Shown here: positions 45,183 to 53,061 of the stretch, piece after piece | How positions within the stretch are numbered: position 1 is the stretch's first letter | Layout of the letters: each line of letters begins with the position of its first letter | Notes under the pieces: generated by a model | What the model was told of the DNA's origin: nothing | Databases searched by the model: none | The model's input: only the letters and a program-made list of their open reading frames with translations | Program-made: the position numbers and the translations under genes | Assembly (NCBI RefSeq): GCF_023715785.1 | Contig: NZ_JAMBOX010000001.1 | Location: 310,001-374,000, forward strand | Reading direction: 5' to 3' | Source: Neobacillus niacini | GTDB lineage: Bacteria > Bacillota > Bacilli > Bacillales > Cytobacillaceae | DNA: 64,000 nucleotides

Positions 45183-45685
45183 TGCTGTGGGCCCTCCGAT
45201 ACATGATGGGCTTGGCTGCTCATGGACCTCATAAACCAGACCATGTATTGCCTTAATAGCCAAAATTCAAAGATAAAATTAAAAAAGGTCCTAATCAGCT
45301 GCTCGGTAATTTCGCCGTTCATAATTCCTGTAAACTTGTCCAAAAGGTACATATATAAAAGGATGATTCCGACAAATAATAGGTAGTGAAGAATCACTTT
45401 TCGTTTTCCGGCTTTTTCAGGATAGAAGCGGTGAAAAACAACGGCCAGAGTCGGATAAAATGCAAATTCCGAGGTAAAGCTAATTTTCGTTGCATGTTCG
45501 AAAAGGCGGACTTCTGTTGATAGGAGACCGAAGGCCGTAAGAGTAATACTAAACATCCATGTTAATGCCTGAAAAAACAAAAACACCGCCACAAACTCCC
45601 GGATTCTTGCTTTGGGAATCGCTAAGAACAGCGTAATAATCGAAATAACCCAAATCATCACGATGATAAAATAATCAAAGCTCAT
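45173..45685 (-). CDS. CBO0543-like membrane protein (copy 1)
   Basis: 170 residues with about five membrane helices. FTSEFAFYPTLAVVFHRFYPEK parallels FTFEFLVYPVLSAFYVLYYP of the following gene, showing a tandem duplication followed by divergence. GAGGCAAG ribosome site before ATG 45685. Function unknown; both copies keep the aromatic-rich FHRW/RQYMVWF C-terminus. Confidence 0.78.
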   Translation of the reverse strand: MSFDYFIIVMIWVISIITLFLAIPKARIREFVAVFLFFQALTWMFSITLTAFGLLSTEVRLFEHATKISFTSEFAFYPTLAVVFHRFYPEKAGKRKVILHYLLFVGIILLYMYLLDKFTGIMNGEITEQLIRTFFNFIFEFWLLRQYMVWFMRSMSSQAHHVSEGPQQWK

Positions 45686-45885
45686 AATCTTGCCTCCTAT
45701 TGAACGAAGCAGGTGACGGTTTTCACTTCTTTAAAAATAACTACAATTCGACATTGTTCGACTCACTAATCAAATTGTTTCCCATGCCAAAGGGAATTAA
45801 ACATCAAGGGCCACGATTCCCTCATTCTGCATCAAAATCGGTCGCATTTTTCGGTTGGGGGATCAGGTTAAGCACTTGCTTCAAT

Positions 45886-46073
45886 AAATAGACGGAAGAA
45901 TTCCGCTTATTTAGTAATTTTTATTAAAAAAAGCTTAAATAGACGGAGATATTCCGGCTATTGAATCAAAAAATTTAAAAATAGGGTTTTTTTCTCGCAT
46001 AAGCGGAAAAACTCCGCTTATTCTCCCCGAATTGACCCTCCCTTCTCCATTTAACCGGAAAAACTCCGCTTAT
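45886..46073. repeat. Four imperfect palindromes, consensus ATAAGCGGA-N5-TCCGCTTAT
   Basis: Copies at about 45886-45913, 45937-45962, 45999-46021 and 46051-46073. The third is a perfect 9-bp inverted repeat; the others keep CGGA/TCCG and flanking A/T. The last is followed by TTTTTT and could act as a terminator. Confidence 0.75.
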
Positions 46074-46119
46074 TTTTTGCTGGTGGTTACACGATTTAAA
46101 GACATTCCTAATAAAAAAA

Positions 46120-46176
46120 CCCGCCAATAATTACTTAACGGGTTTACTTAGAGGTGCAAACATAGTAAAACACATA
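46120..46176 (+). repeat. Left inverted repeat of the accessory island
   Basis: CCCGCC-AATAATTA then ACGGGTTTACTT, GAGGTGCAAA and a final CACA. The reverse complement of 55271-55326 shows the same blocks in the same order, so the pair is inverted across 9.2 kb. Both copies are next to several TGTGAATT-type short repeats. Confidence 0.65.
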
Positions 46177-46309
46177 GGAAAACGCACTTGAATTCACAAT
46201 GTAATTCACAGGGCGTTTTTTACTGATTTATCAACATTTTAGCGAGTTTCTGTCCTCTATTTCGCCCTTATTCACATAGTAATTCACAGGGTATGAAATA
46301 ATTATTGTA

Positions 46310-48470
46310 GGGTGTGTGAATTCTTTGATGAATATGGTGAGGATGCGAAAACACCTAAAAGAAAATGGTTAAGCTGACGAACTTCTGAATGTACGGGTTT
46401 TTACCTGCAATACATAGAAATGTGTATATCACCAAATTGTGAGGTTAGCTGTGGGTGAGTAAGAATAACTAATATAAAAATCCATGATACATTACAGGCG
46501 TATGAATGCTAACAGGCTTACAGGAAGCACCTAAGTTCATTCTATAATAGATATAATTCAACATTGTAAGCTGATAACGTGGAGGGCTTACTCCCTGTGA
46601 ACCGTTGGCAAGGAAAGCAGTAATGATATTAGTTACTGTATAACTTGCCTTAATATCGGTGAAAGTGGTGGCACAGTACCAATGAAATGTCTAATCCACA
46701 TGGAGGGATAGCCACTAGACATGAAGAATCATTCAACCATGTAATGCAGATTTTTATCGATTAATAAGGTTCTTGTGAGACTAAAAGAGGTTTAATTCCG
46801 AAAGGAGTTGCCGACTTATTGAAACGGAAAAAGCTGAGGCACAATGAGTATTATAACTTGCAGGAGTGCTTTGACGCTCTGTACGCTCAAAGTGTCAGTG
46901 GTAAAAAGTTTTATGGATTAATAGAATTGATGAGTTCTGATGAAAACATTCGTCTTGCCTATCGCAATATCAAAAGAAATACAGGTAGTAAAACGGCAGG
47001 AACTGATAATCTTACGATTAAAGATATTTGTCATTTACTGGTGAAAGATGGAATAAACACGGTTCAATTCATGTTTAAGAACTACAAACCTCAAATGGTA
47101 AGGCGAGTGTTTATTGAAAAAGGGAACGGAAAACTTAGACCCTTAGGGATTCCAACCATCTGGGATAGAATCTTCCAACAGTGCATTCTACAAGTATTGG
47201 AGCCCAAATGTCGTTCTCAATGAACTTGATTGGTGGATAAGTAATCAATGGGAAACATTCGAAAGCAACTTTAAATATAAGACCAGTGGAATCAGGTACC
47301 AAGGACTTAAAAAATCTGGGTTAAAAGAATGCTTTATCGTCCGTTATGCGGACGATTTTAAAGTTCTGTGCAGAACTCGTTCTCAAGCAATCAGAATGAA
47401 CTATGCCATAAAAGACTTTTTGAAAACAAGATTACATCTTGAAACCAGCGATGAAAAATCAAAGGTAATTAACCTCAAGAAAAACTCTTTCGAGTTTCTC
47501 GGCTTTACTTTTAAAGTAGTAAGAAAGGGAAAAACTAGGTTTGGTTATGTAGTCCATTCACATATGTCTAGAAAAGCAAAGACTAATACCTCTAATAAAA
47601 TTAAAGAAGCAATTAAAGTAATCCAGAAGAACCCTTGTGTAGAAACGGTCTGGCATTTCAACACAGTTGTAATGGGAATCCAAAACTACTATTCCGCAGC
47701 CACCCAAATTACAACAGATCTTAATGAGTTAAACTTCTATCTAAGAAAAACACTATATAATCGTTTAAAGATTTTTAGAACAGATGCGAATTTTCATGAG
47801 ATGACAAAAACTCTACAAAAAAGGTACAAAGGTTACAAATCGAAACTATACAAAATACAAAGTATGGTATTTGTGCCCATATATGCCCAGAAGCATAAAA
47901 CAAACTTATGCTTTTCGCAGGAAACATGTAATTATACTGCCGAAGGTAGGGATAAAATCCACAAAAGTTTAAAGGCAGTTAGCAAAAGGGTTTTATTTTC
48001 AATCATGAAAAACTATATTCCAAATCGGTCAATCGAATACAATGACAATCGAATAAGTAAGTTTATTGCTCAATATGGGAAATGTGCGGTAACAGGAGTG
48101 GAGCTTGGCGTCAGTGATTGGCACTGCCATCACAAGAATCCCTATCACCTATCAAAAGATGATACATTCTCAAATCTAGTGATACTCCATGAATCAGTTC
48201 ATCGCCTAATCCACCTTAAGGATAGTGAAAAGATAAAGAAATTAATCAAAGCCTTAAAACTTACCAAAAAAGCAAAAAGAAAAGATAAACGAATTTCGAT
48301 TACAATGTAAAAATGAAGCCATATGATTTCGGAAGAAAGCCATCAATCTAAACAATACATAGAATTGAATGAATTGGATTAGTTGGAACGCCGTATGCGG
48401 TGAAAGTTGCACGTACGGTGTGAACAGGGGGAAAAGGTGGCGATAACCTCAAAGCCTTACCTATCTGTAT
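46310..48470 (+). mobile_element. Group II intron (5' boundary not determined)
   Basis: The 3' end carries a clear domain V (about 48388-48421: GCCGTATGCGGTGAAAG then TTGCACGTACGGTG) followed by a domain VI-like hairpin and a CCTATCTGTAT end near 48470. The 500 bp before the protein gene is rich in structured, non-coding sequence as expected for domains I-III. I could not fix the 5' splice site; no canonical GTGCG was found, and candidates lie between 46310 and 46440. Confidence 0.65.
46819..48310 (+). pseudogene. ltrA: Group II intron reverse transcriptase/maturase with internal deletion
   Basis: The first 130 codons (to 47200) are the N-terminal RT region ending GIPTIWDRIFQQCILQVLEP. The sequence then jumps, in another frame, to VVLNELDWWISNQWETF, so roughly 100 codons including RT motifs 2-4 are missing at about 47205-47210. 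The rest is well kept: YADD motif in IVRYADDFKVLCRT, maturase domain, and a C-terminal HNH endonuclease domain with GKCAVTGVELGVSDWHCHHK. No reverse transcriptase activity is expected. Confidence 0.88.
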
Positions 48471-48500
48471 AAAGAATAAATTTTTAGCTTGTTCCACAAT

Positions 48501-48520
48501 CGGGCCATTATCTTGGGTAA
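48501..48520. repeat. Island repeat half, GGGCCATTA type
   Basis: CGGGCCATTATCTTGGGTAA resembles the second half (GGGCCATTTAATTGAATAAG) of the island repeats at 49559, 49964 and 50317. The hairpin half is missing here, perhaps removed by the group II intron insertion or decay. Confidence 0.4.
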
Positions 48521-48542
48521 CTGAGTTAATAGTGTTTGGATA

Positions 48543-48571
48543 TTGACGGTACGTTAAAATAAATATATAAA
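48543..48571 (+). promoter_or_regulatory. Sigma-A promoter of the signal peptidase gene
   Basis: TTGACG (48543-48548), 17-bp spacer, TATAAA (48566-48571), 24 bp before the TTG start. Confidence 0.7.
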
Positions 48572-48595
48572 AGATTTATGTTAGGGGGGCTTTTC

Positions 48596-49138
48596 TTGCA
48601 AGCATGTACAAAAAAGGAAGTTTATTCTTGGATTAAATCGATTGCATTTGCTGTAGTTATTGTGTTTATATGCCGTGAATTTATCTTTGCACCAGTGGTT
48701 GTTAAGGGTGAATCCATGGAACCTACATTTGAAAGTAATAATAGGATTGTAGTAAGTAAAACAAGCTCAATAGAAAGATTTGATATGATTGTTTTCAAAG
48801 CACCAGATAAAGATGAACAATATATTAAAAGAGTAATCGGCCTACCCGGGGATAGTGTAGAAATGAAGGATGATGTACTTTACATTAACGGAGAGCCATA
48901 TGAGGAACCTTATGTGAAAAGAAATAATAATATCGAATTAAGTAAGGTTACTGGTGATTTTACACTAAAGGAACTTACCGGAAGTAAAAAGGTTCCAAAT
49001 AGTTATTTCTTTGTTATGGGTGATAATCGATTGAAAAGCAAAGATAGTAGAGATTTTGGTTTTATTTCGACTGATTCGGTTATTGGAGAAGTAAAGTTTC
49101 GATTTTATCCGTTGCAAAAAATCGGTATGCCCAAATAA
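48596..49138 (+). CDS. Type I signal peptidase
   Basis: About 180 residues of the SipS/T type. One N-terminal membrane helix (IKSIAFAVVIVFICREFIFAP), catalytic Ser in GESMEPTF, catalytic Lys in YIKRVIGLPGD, and the box GDNRLKSKDSRDFG. It cleaves secretory signal peptides outside the membrane. TTG 48596 is chosen because GGGGGG ends six bases upstream; the ATG at 48578 precedes that site. Located in the accessory island as an extra copy; Bacillus genomes normally carry several. Confidence 0.9.
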   Translation: MQACTKKEVYSWIKSIAFAVVIVFICREFIFAPVVVKGESMEPTFESNNRIVVSKTSSIERFDMIVFKAPDKDEQYIKRVIGLPGDSVEMKDDVLYINGEPYEEPYVKRNNNIELSKVTGDFTLKELTGSKKVPNSYFFVMGDNRLKSKDSRDFGFISTDSVIGEVKFRFYPLQKIGMPK

Positions 49139-49171
49139 CATAATACTGCTGAAAACAATTATTCTATTAAC

Positions 49172-49201
49172 GGGCGCATTTGTGTAGCAAAAAATGCGCC
49201 C
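49172..49201 (+). terminator. Hairpin repeat after the signal peptidase gene
   Basis: GGGCGCATTT (49172-49181) pairs perfectly with AAATGCGCCC (49192-49201). One of the GGGCGC hairpins that recur after each small gene of the island. Confidence 0.75.
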
Positions 49202-49263
49202 CTGTTACATATGAGCGCTGGATTTTGAGTAAGGATTTTTGATTGGAAATAGGAGTGATTACA

Positions 49264-49539
49264 TTGAACGAATTTATAATTATAGGGGGCTTGGTAGTAA
49301 TAATCTTTACACTTATTGCTACTTTTTCTGGCAAACTAAATTCCCTTGAAGCTCGAATTAAAAGTCTAAAATGCACATTGGATCAGGTTGCTGATCAAGT
49401 GAATGTGCCTGAACACCCCATAAATGAAAAACTACGTGAGCTAGTCAAAGGGGGGAAAGGGGTTCAGGCTGTTAAGGAAGCAAGGCAATCTTTGGGACTT
49501 TCATTACTTGAAGCGAAACAATACGTTGATAAATTATAG
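49264..49539 (+). CDS. Small membrane protein with L7/L12-like C-terminal domain
   Basis: About 91 residues. N-terminal membrane helix (FIIIGGLVVIIFTLIATF), a coiled linker, and a C-terminal segment LRELVKGGKGVQAVKEARQSLGLSLLEAKQYVDKL that resembles the C-terminal domain of ribosomal protein L7/L12. TTG 49264 is used, six bases after AGGAGTG. Such proteins occur in Bacillus with no known role. Confidence 0.7.
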   Translation: MNEFIIIGGLVVIIFTLIATFSGKLNSLEARIKSLKCTLDQVADQVNVPEHPINEKLRELVKGGKGVQAVKEARQSLGLSLLEAKQYVDKL

Positions 49540-49558
49540 TTTCAGTTATGCCGTTATC

Positions 49559-49621
49559 GGGCGCTATCCTTGGACATGGATAAGCGCTCATTTTCCATTT
49601 AAGGGCCATTTAGTAGAATAA
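49559..49621. repeat. Island repeat (hairpin plus GGGCCATTTA box)
   Basis: GGGCGCTATCC pairs with GGATAAGCGCTC (one bulge), then after 17 bp AAGGGCCATTTAGTAGAATA. Lies 19 bp after the L7/L12-like gene. Confidence 0.65.
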
Positions 49622-49650
49622 CATTATATAAAAATTAGGGGGATATCAAC

Positions 49651-49947
49651 ATGGAATTTGATTCTATTTGGATAGCTTTAGGAATTGCTGTTGCAGGATA
49701 TTTTATAGGTAATGGACTGAAAAACTTTAAGAATCCGGATGCTAAAGGCCTTAGTGAAATCTTTGACGAAGATGATGAACATGAATTGATAAAGGAAAAT
49801 GATGTACATCACTTTATGGGGATATCGAAAGAAGATGTAAAGTTTTTAACTCAGGAACATCCAGACATACCACATATTATTATAAAAGATAAGATATATT
49901 ACCCTAAAGCGAAATTGCGTAAATGGTTAACAAATTTAGGAGAGTAA
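49651..49947 (+). CDS. Small membrane-anchored protein with HTH-like C-terminus
   Basis: 98 residues. N-terminal membrane helix (IWIALGIAVAGYFIGNGL), acidic linker (IFDEDDEHELIKEND), and a C-terminal MGISKEDVKFLTQEH then IIIKDKIYYPKAKLRKWL that resembles an excisionase/MerR-type winged helix. AGGGGG site before ATG. Function unknown. Confidence 0.65.
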   Translation: MEFDSIWIALGIAVAGYFIGNGLKNFKNPDAKGLSEIFDEDDEHELIKENDVHHFMGISKEDVKFLTQEHPDIPHIIIKDKIYYPKAKLRKWLTNLGE

Positions 49948-49963
49948 ACAAGTATTCCATAAA

Positions 49964-50027
49964 CGGGCGCTTACCTTGAATAAGAAAAGGCCCTTTTTGC
50001 GTTTAAAGGGCCATTTAATTGAATAAG
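49964..50027. repeat. Island repeat (hairpin plus GGGCCATTTA box)
   Basis: GGGCGCTTACCTTGAATAAG then AAAGGGCCATTTAATTGAAT, the clearest copy of the consensus. Lies 16 bp after the preceding gene. Confidence 0.65.
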
Positions 50028-50099
50028 AATTCCAAACAAATCTGGATGCTTATGGTAAAATCATTAAAAATGGTTGTTTAATTTACTGGGGGTTTTTAA

Positions 50100-50315
50100 G
50101 TGAATGATAAGCAAGAAACTCCTGAACAAAAAAGAGAGAGAGTAAGACAAGAGGAATTGAAAAGAAATCCAACGGGTAGTATGAATGATGCTTTTAATAG
50201 AGCAAGCAGTGGTGGTCTTGCAGATTTAGTAGGAAGTTTGGGCTGGAAAGGGACAGGGATACTTATCCTAGTAATCATAATAGGGTTTATTGCTGCATCA
50301 TTCTTTTTTAAGTAA
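50100..50315 (+). CDS. DUF6366-family small membrane protein
   Basis: 71 residues starting with GTG 50100, seven bases after GGGGG. Charged N-terminus (MNDKQETPEQKRERVRQEEL), NPTGSMNDAFNRASSGGLADL, then VGSLGWKGTGILILVIIIGF as a C-terminal membrane helix. This pattern matches the Bacillus DUF6366 family; function unknown. Confidence 0.75.
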   Translation: MNDKQETPEQKRERVRQEELKRNPTGSMNDAFNRASSGGLADLVGSLGWKGTGILILVIIIGFIAASFFFK

Positions 50316-50316
50316 A

Positions 50317-50375
50317 GGGCGCTTTTCCGAAATAAGGAAAGCGTCTCTATTCATGAAAAGGTCCATATAATTCAC
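50317..50375. repeat. Island repeat (hairpin plus GGTCCATATA box)
   Basis: GGGCGCTTTTCC pairs with GGAAAGCGTC around GAAATAA, followed by AAAAGGTCCATATAATTCAC. Starts two bases after the DUF6366 stop codon. Confidence 0.65.
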
Positions 50376-50490
50376 TTTATTTTATTTATCGAAGGTCATC
50401 AATAATTAAGATTCATTAGTTTCTCTTAAATAAATCAGATGAAAGCTCCATAAACTACTTTTACTTATATTAGTTAGGAGTATAGATTAA

Positions 50491-51239
50491 ATGAAAAAAT
50501 TATGGGTAATAATTCCTTTTTTATTGATCCAATTATTTCTCTGTCAATCTCCTATCTTTGCCATCACTAGAAGTCGTGAATTTTACGAAAAAACAGGAAA
50601 TGTCATTTGGGAAGTAGACACACAGGAGAAAATAGTTGCCATTACTTTCGATGATGGCCCTCATCCAATATTTACTCCTCAAATACTTGACATCTTAGAT
50701 AAATATGATGCGAAAGCTACTTTTTTTGTAGTGGGTAGTAAAGTCGAAAGTACCTTAGTGTTTTAAAAAGGATGCATGAAGAGGGACACGAAATTGCTAA
50801 TCACACGTATCATCATATTTATAAAAGGAATATTACTGTTTCTAAATTAACTTCTGAATTAGAACAAACAGATCAAATTATCGAGCGTATCATAGGGAAT
50901 AAACCTACTCTCTATCGTCCTGTAGGAGGTCTTTACAATGATTTAATCATTAATACAGCTGTAAAAAATGACAAGCTAGTGATTATGTGGTCATGGCATC
51001 AAGATCCAGAAGATTGGAAAAGACCTTCAGCCAGCAGTATTTCAAACAAAATAACAAAAGGAGTAGAACCAGGAAATATCATTCTACTCCATGATTGGAT
51101 TGGTAGCCAACAAACTCCATCGTCTCAAACAGTAATAGCGTTAGATAACATTATGGAATTTCTGTACAAGAATGGTTATAAATGTGTGACAGTATCTGAG
51201 TTACTATTTCTTCAACAGAAAATAGTACCGGACATATGA
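50491..51239 (+). pseudogene. Polysaccharide deacetylase (NodB domain), broken by a one-base deletion
   Basis: The first frame (50491-50766) gives a signal peptide ([14 protein letters not shown]) and the NodB motif ITFDDGPHP with [20 protein letters not shown]. After GSKVE the frame fails; moving back one base restores [20 protein letters not shown] and the rest to 51239, including RPVGGLYND, MWSWHQDPEDW and LLHDW. GAAAG at 50746-50752 was probably GAAAAG. The intact protein would be about 249 residues, a PdaA/PdaB-like secreted peptidoglycan or chitin deacetylase. Confidence 0.8.
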
Positions 51240-51641
51240 GCTTCTTAGGAGAAATCATTTACAAAAAATGAACAAATTACAGGATTGAATACCTAAGATT
51301 TAACCTCACGGTGATTCTGTATGGTCTGGTAGGTGTCTCCCTGATAAAAAGTCCTTAAAAAGCCAGTCACGATCTTCATTTATAGGGCGCTTTCGTATTA
51401 TAAGGTCAACTAGTAGTTATACTGGTTGGCCTATTTTATATGGGTTATGCTTTAGGTAGTCGGGGTAGGACGATCGGGCGCGTGGGACCCTGATCCCGTG
51501 CAGAATAATGTCCACCTCCTACTTGTAAAAACATGTTTGAGGCTGGTTGGTGCAATTGACCCCGAATAACAAGCGAAGCTATGAAACTACAAGATACTTA
51601 GGAGCTGCCGGCAAATACAGTAAAAGGAGATGTGATAAAGT
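51240..51641 (+). ncRNA. IS110 left-end non-coding region, candidate bridge RNA
   Basis: About 240 bp (51400-51641) between the broken repeat at 51381 and the transposase start has no gene. It holds a stable hairpin GCGTGGGA/TCCCGTGC (about 51479-51500, loop CCCTGA) and GC-rich single-strand stretches. IS110-group elements are known to encode a bridge RNA here that programs target and donor recognition. Assignment rests on position and structure only; 51240-51380 contains nothing I recognise. Confidence 0.4.
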
Positions 51642-53010
51642 ATGGATCCAGTCATTGGTCTGGATGTCGCAAAAGGAGAAAGTCAAGTCCAAGCTTTCTT
51701 GGCAAGGAAGCAACCTTTTGGAAAAACCTTTAAGTTTAAGCATGATACCAATGGTTTACGTGATTTTTATGTATTTTACAAGGAGGTCAAATTAAACGCT
51801 GAAGCAAATCCTGTGGTGATTTTTGAGTCTACTGGACACTATCATGAACCTGTACTTCAGTATCTTGAGGAGAGGAGGATAACTTACTATTTAGTAAATC
51901 CAGTGATTTCTTATGAAGCTAAAAAGAGTAGTCTTCGAAAGGTTAAGACAGACCCAGCAGATGCTCGACATTTATACGAACTCTACTACAAAGAAGATTT
52001 AGAAACATTTCACCGAAAAAATGTTCAAACCATGAACTTACGTAATTTATCTAGACAATATGATTCACTAACACGTAATTACGTACAGTTAAAGCTGCAG
52101 TTTCAAACGATTCTTGATCAAGTTTTTCCTGAATATAAGGGCGTATTTGGGGATTTGTATTCACGGGTATCTTTAAAAACCTTGCTTTTATATCCTACTT
52201 CAGAAGTAGTTTTGAAGGCAACAACAGATGAAATGGCGAAGATGATGCATAGCCTAGGAGGAAAACGTTCCTATGAATGGTTTTTGGACAAGGCGAATAA
52301 GCTTCAGGAATCAGCAGAACGAAACCCTTTTAAGAAATTTATTGACCTTAAAGATGTACATCCAAATGCTTCTTCAACAAAGAGAGTTTCTTTCAATCCT
52401 AGAACAAGAGATTAATGAATTAGCTATGCAATTTGAAGAGTATGAGATTCTCCGTTCTATACCGGGAGTTGGCTGTAAGATTGCGGCTACGATTATCTCC
52501 GAAATAGGGGAAATTAAGCAGTTTAGTCATCCTAAAAAGTTAGTGGCGTACGCAGGTATTGACCCTAGAATCTATCAATCAGGTAAGTTTACAGCTACCA
52601 TAAACCGTATCACGAAAAGAGGCTCTACTAAGCTAAGACAAGCTTTATATACAGCCGTTCAGTGTGGATTAATTAATAATCGAAACACCAAACTTAGAGA
52701 GTTTTATGACAAAAAAAGAAGTGAGGGAAAACCTCACAAAGTAGCAATAATAGCCTGCGCCAACAAGCTATTACACTGGATTTATGCCATTCTTAAACAC
52801 AAAGAGAGTTTCGAACCATAAAATCACCATTAATTAACATAACTTACAAAGACTTCAAAATCACTCTATTGAAGTTTGTTTGTCATGCCTAAATTTATTA
52901 TAACATGATTAATTTTAATACTCTAAATGAAAAGTGTTGACTTATATTAGCTGGTATTCTTGAAGAGGAATTGTGCCTTTTTTAGTAATAGGGCCACTTA
53001 ACCGAATAAA
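51381..53010 (+). mobile_element. IS110-family insertion sequence inside an island repeat
   Basis: Element probably about 51400-52965. Left flank TATAGGGCGCTTTCGTATTA is a repeat left arm with no right arm after it. Right flank CTTGAAGAGGAATTGTGCC then TAGGGCCACTTAACCGAATA is a right arm and GGGCCA box with no left arm. Together they make one copy of the island repeat split by the element. No terminal inverted repeats were seen, as usual for IS110. Confidence 0.6.
51642..52821 (+). pseudogene. IS110-family DEDD transposase, frameshifted
   Basis: The first frame (51642-52415) has the DEDD RuvC-like half: IGLDVAKG, FESTGHYHEPV and KTDPADARHLYEL. Around 52330-52370 the frame shifts by one; the second frame continues MYIQMLLQQREFLSILEQE to 52821 with the Tnp20-like half (SIPGVGCKIAATIISEIGEI, LVAYAGIDPRIYQSGKF, ITKRGSTKLRQAL). 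The joined protein would be about 392 residues, normal for IS110. A one-base insertion most likely inactivated it. Confidence 0.85.
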
Positions 53011-53023
53011 TGTTTTGGATAAT

Positions 53024-53055
53024 AAGAGTGGCTGCATAGGCTTGCAGCCACTCTT
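53024..53055. terminator. Bidirectional terminator before the sulfatase stop
   Basis: Perfect 13-bp stem AAGAGTGGCTGCA (53024-53036) and TGCAGCCACTCTT (53043-53055), 6-nt loop, six bases after the sulfatase gene on the minus strand. Confidence 0.88.
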
Positions 53056-53061
53056 TGATTG

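Larger units (their letters stand above)
45686..46818. other. Long non-coding stretch at the left edge of the accessory island
   Basis: 1133 bp without an intact gene. In order: a hairpin AGGGAAT/ATTCCCT (45791-45822), four copies of a GCGGA/TCCGC palindrome (45886-46073), the left island inverted repeat (46120-46176), a terminator-like AAAACGC/GCGTTTT structure (about 46188-46220), and the 5' structured part of a group II intron. A short frame at 46310-46375 reads RVCEFFDEYGEDAKTPKRKW then stops; I do not recognise it. Confidence 0.55.

Noticed and set aside
44691..45685. Holin-like or phage membrane proteins
   Set aside because: No phage genes nearby and the sequences match the CBO0543 pattern.
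45700..45891. 63-codon plus-strand frame (KLFPMPKGIKHQGPRFPHSA)
   Set aside because: Overlaps a hairpin, has no clear ribosome site, and looks like a read-through of a common intergenic repeat.
46310..46375. Short frame reading FFDEYGEDAKTPKRKW as an integrase C-terminus
   Set aside because: Too short and not matched to a family I recognise; it may be part of the intron 5' region.
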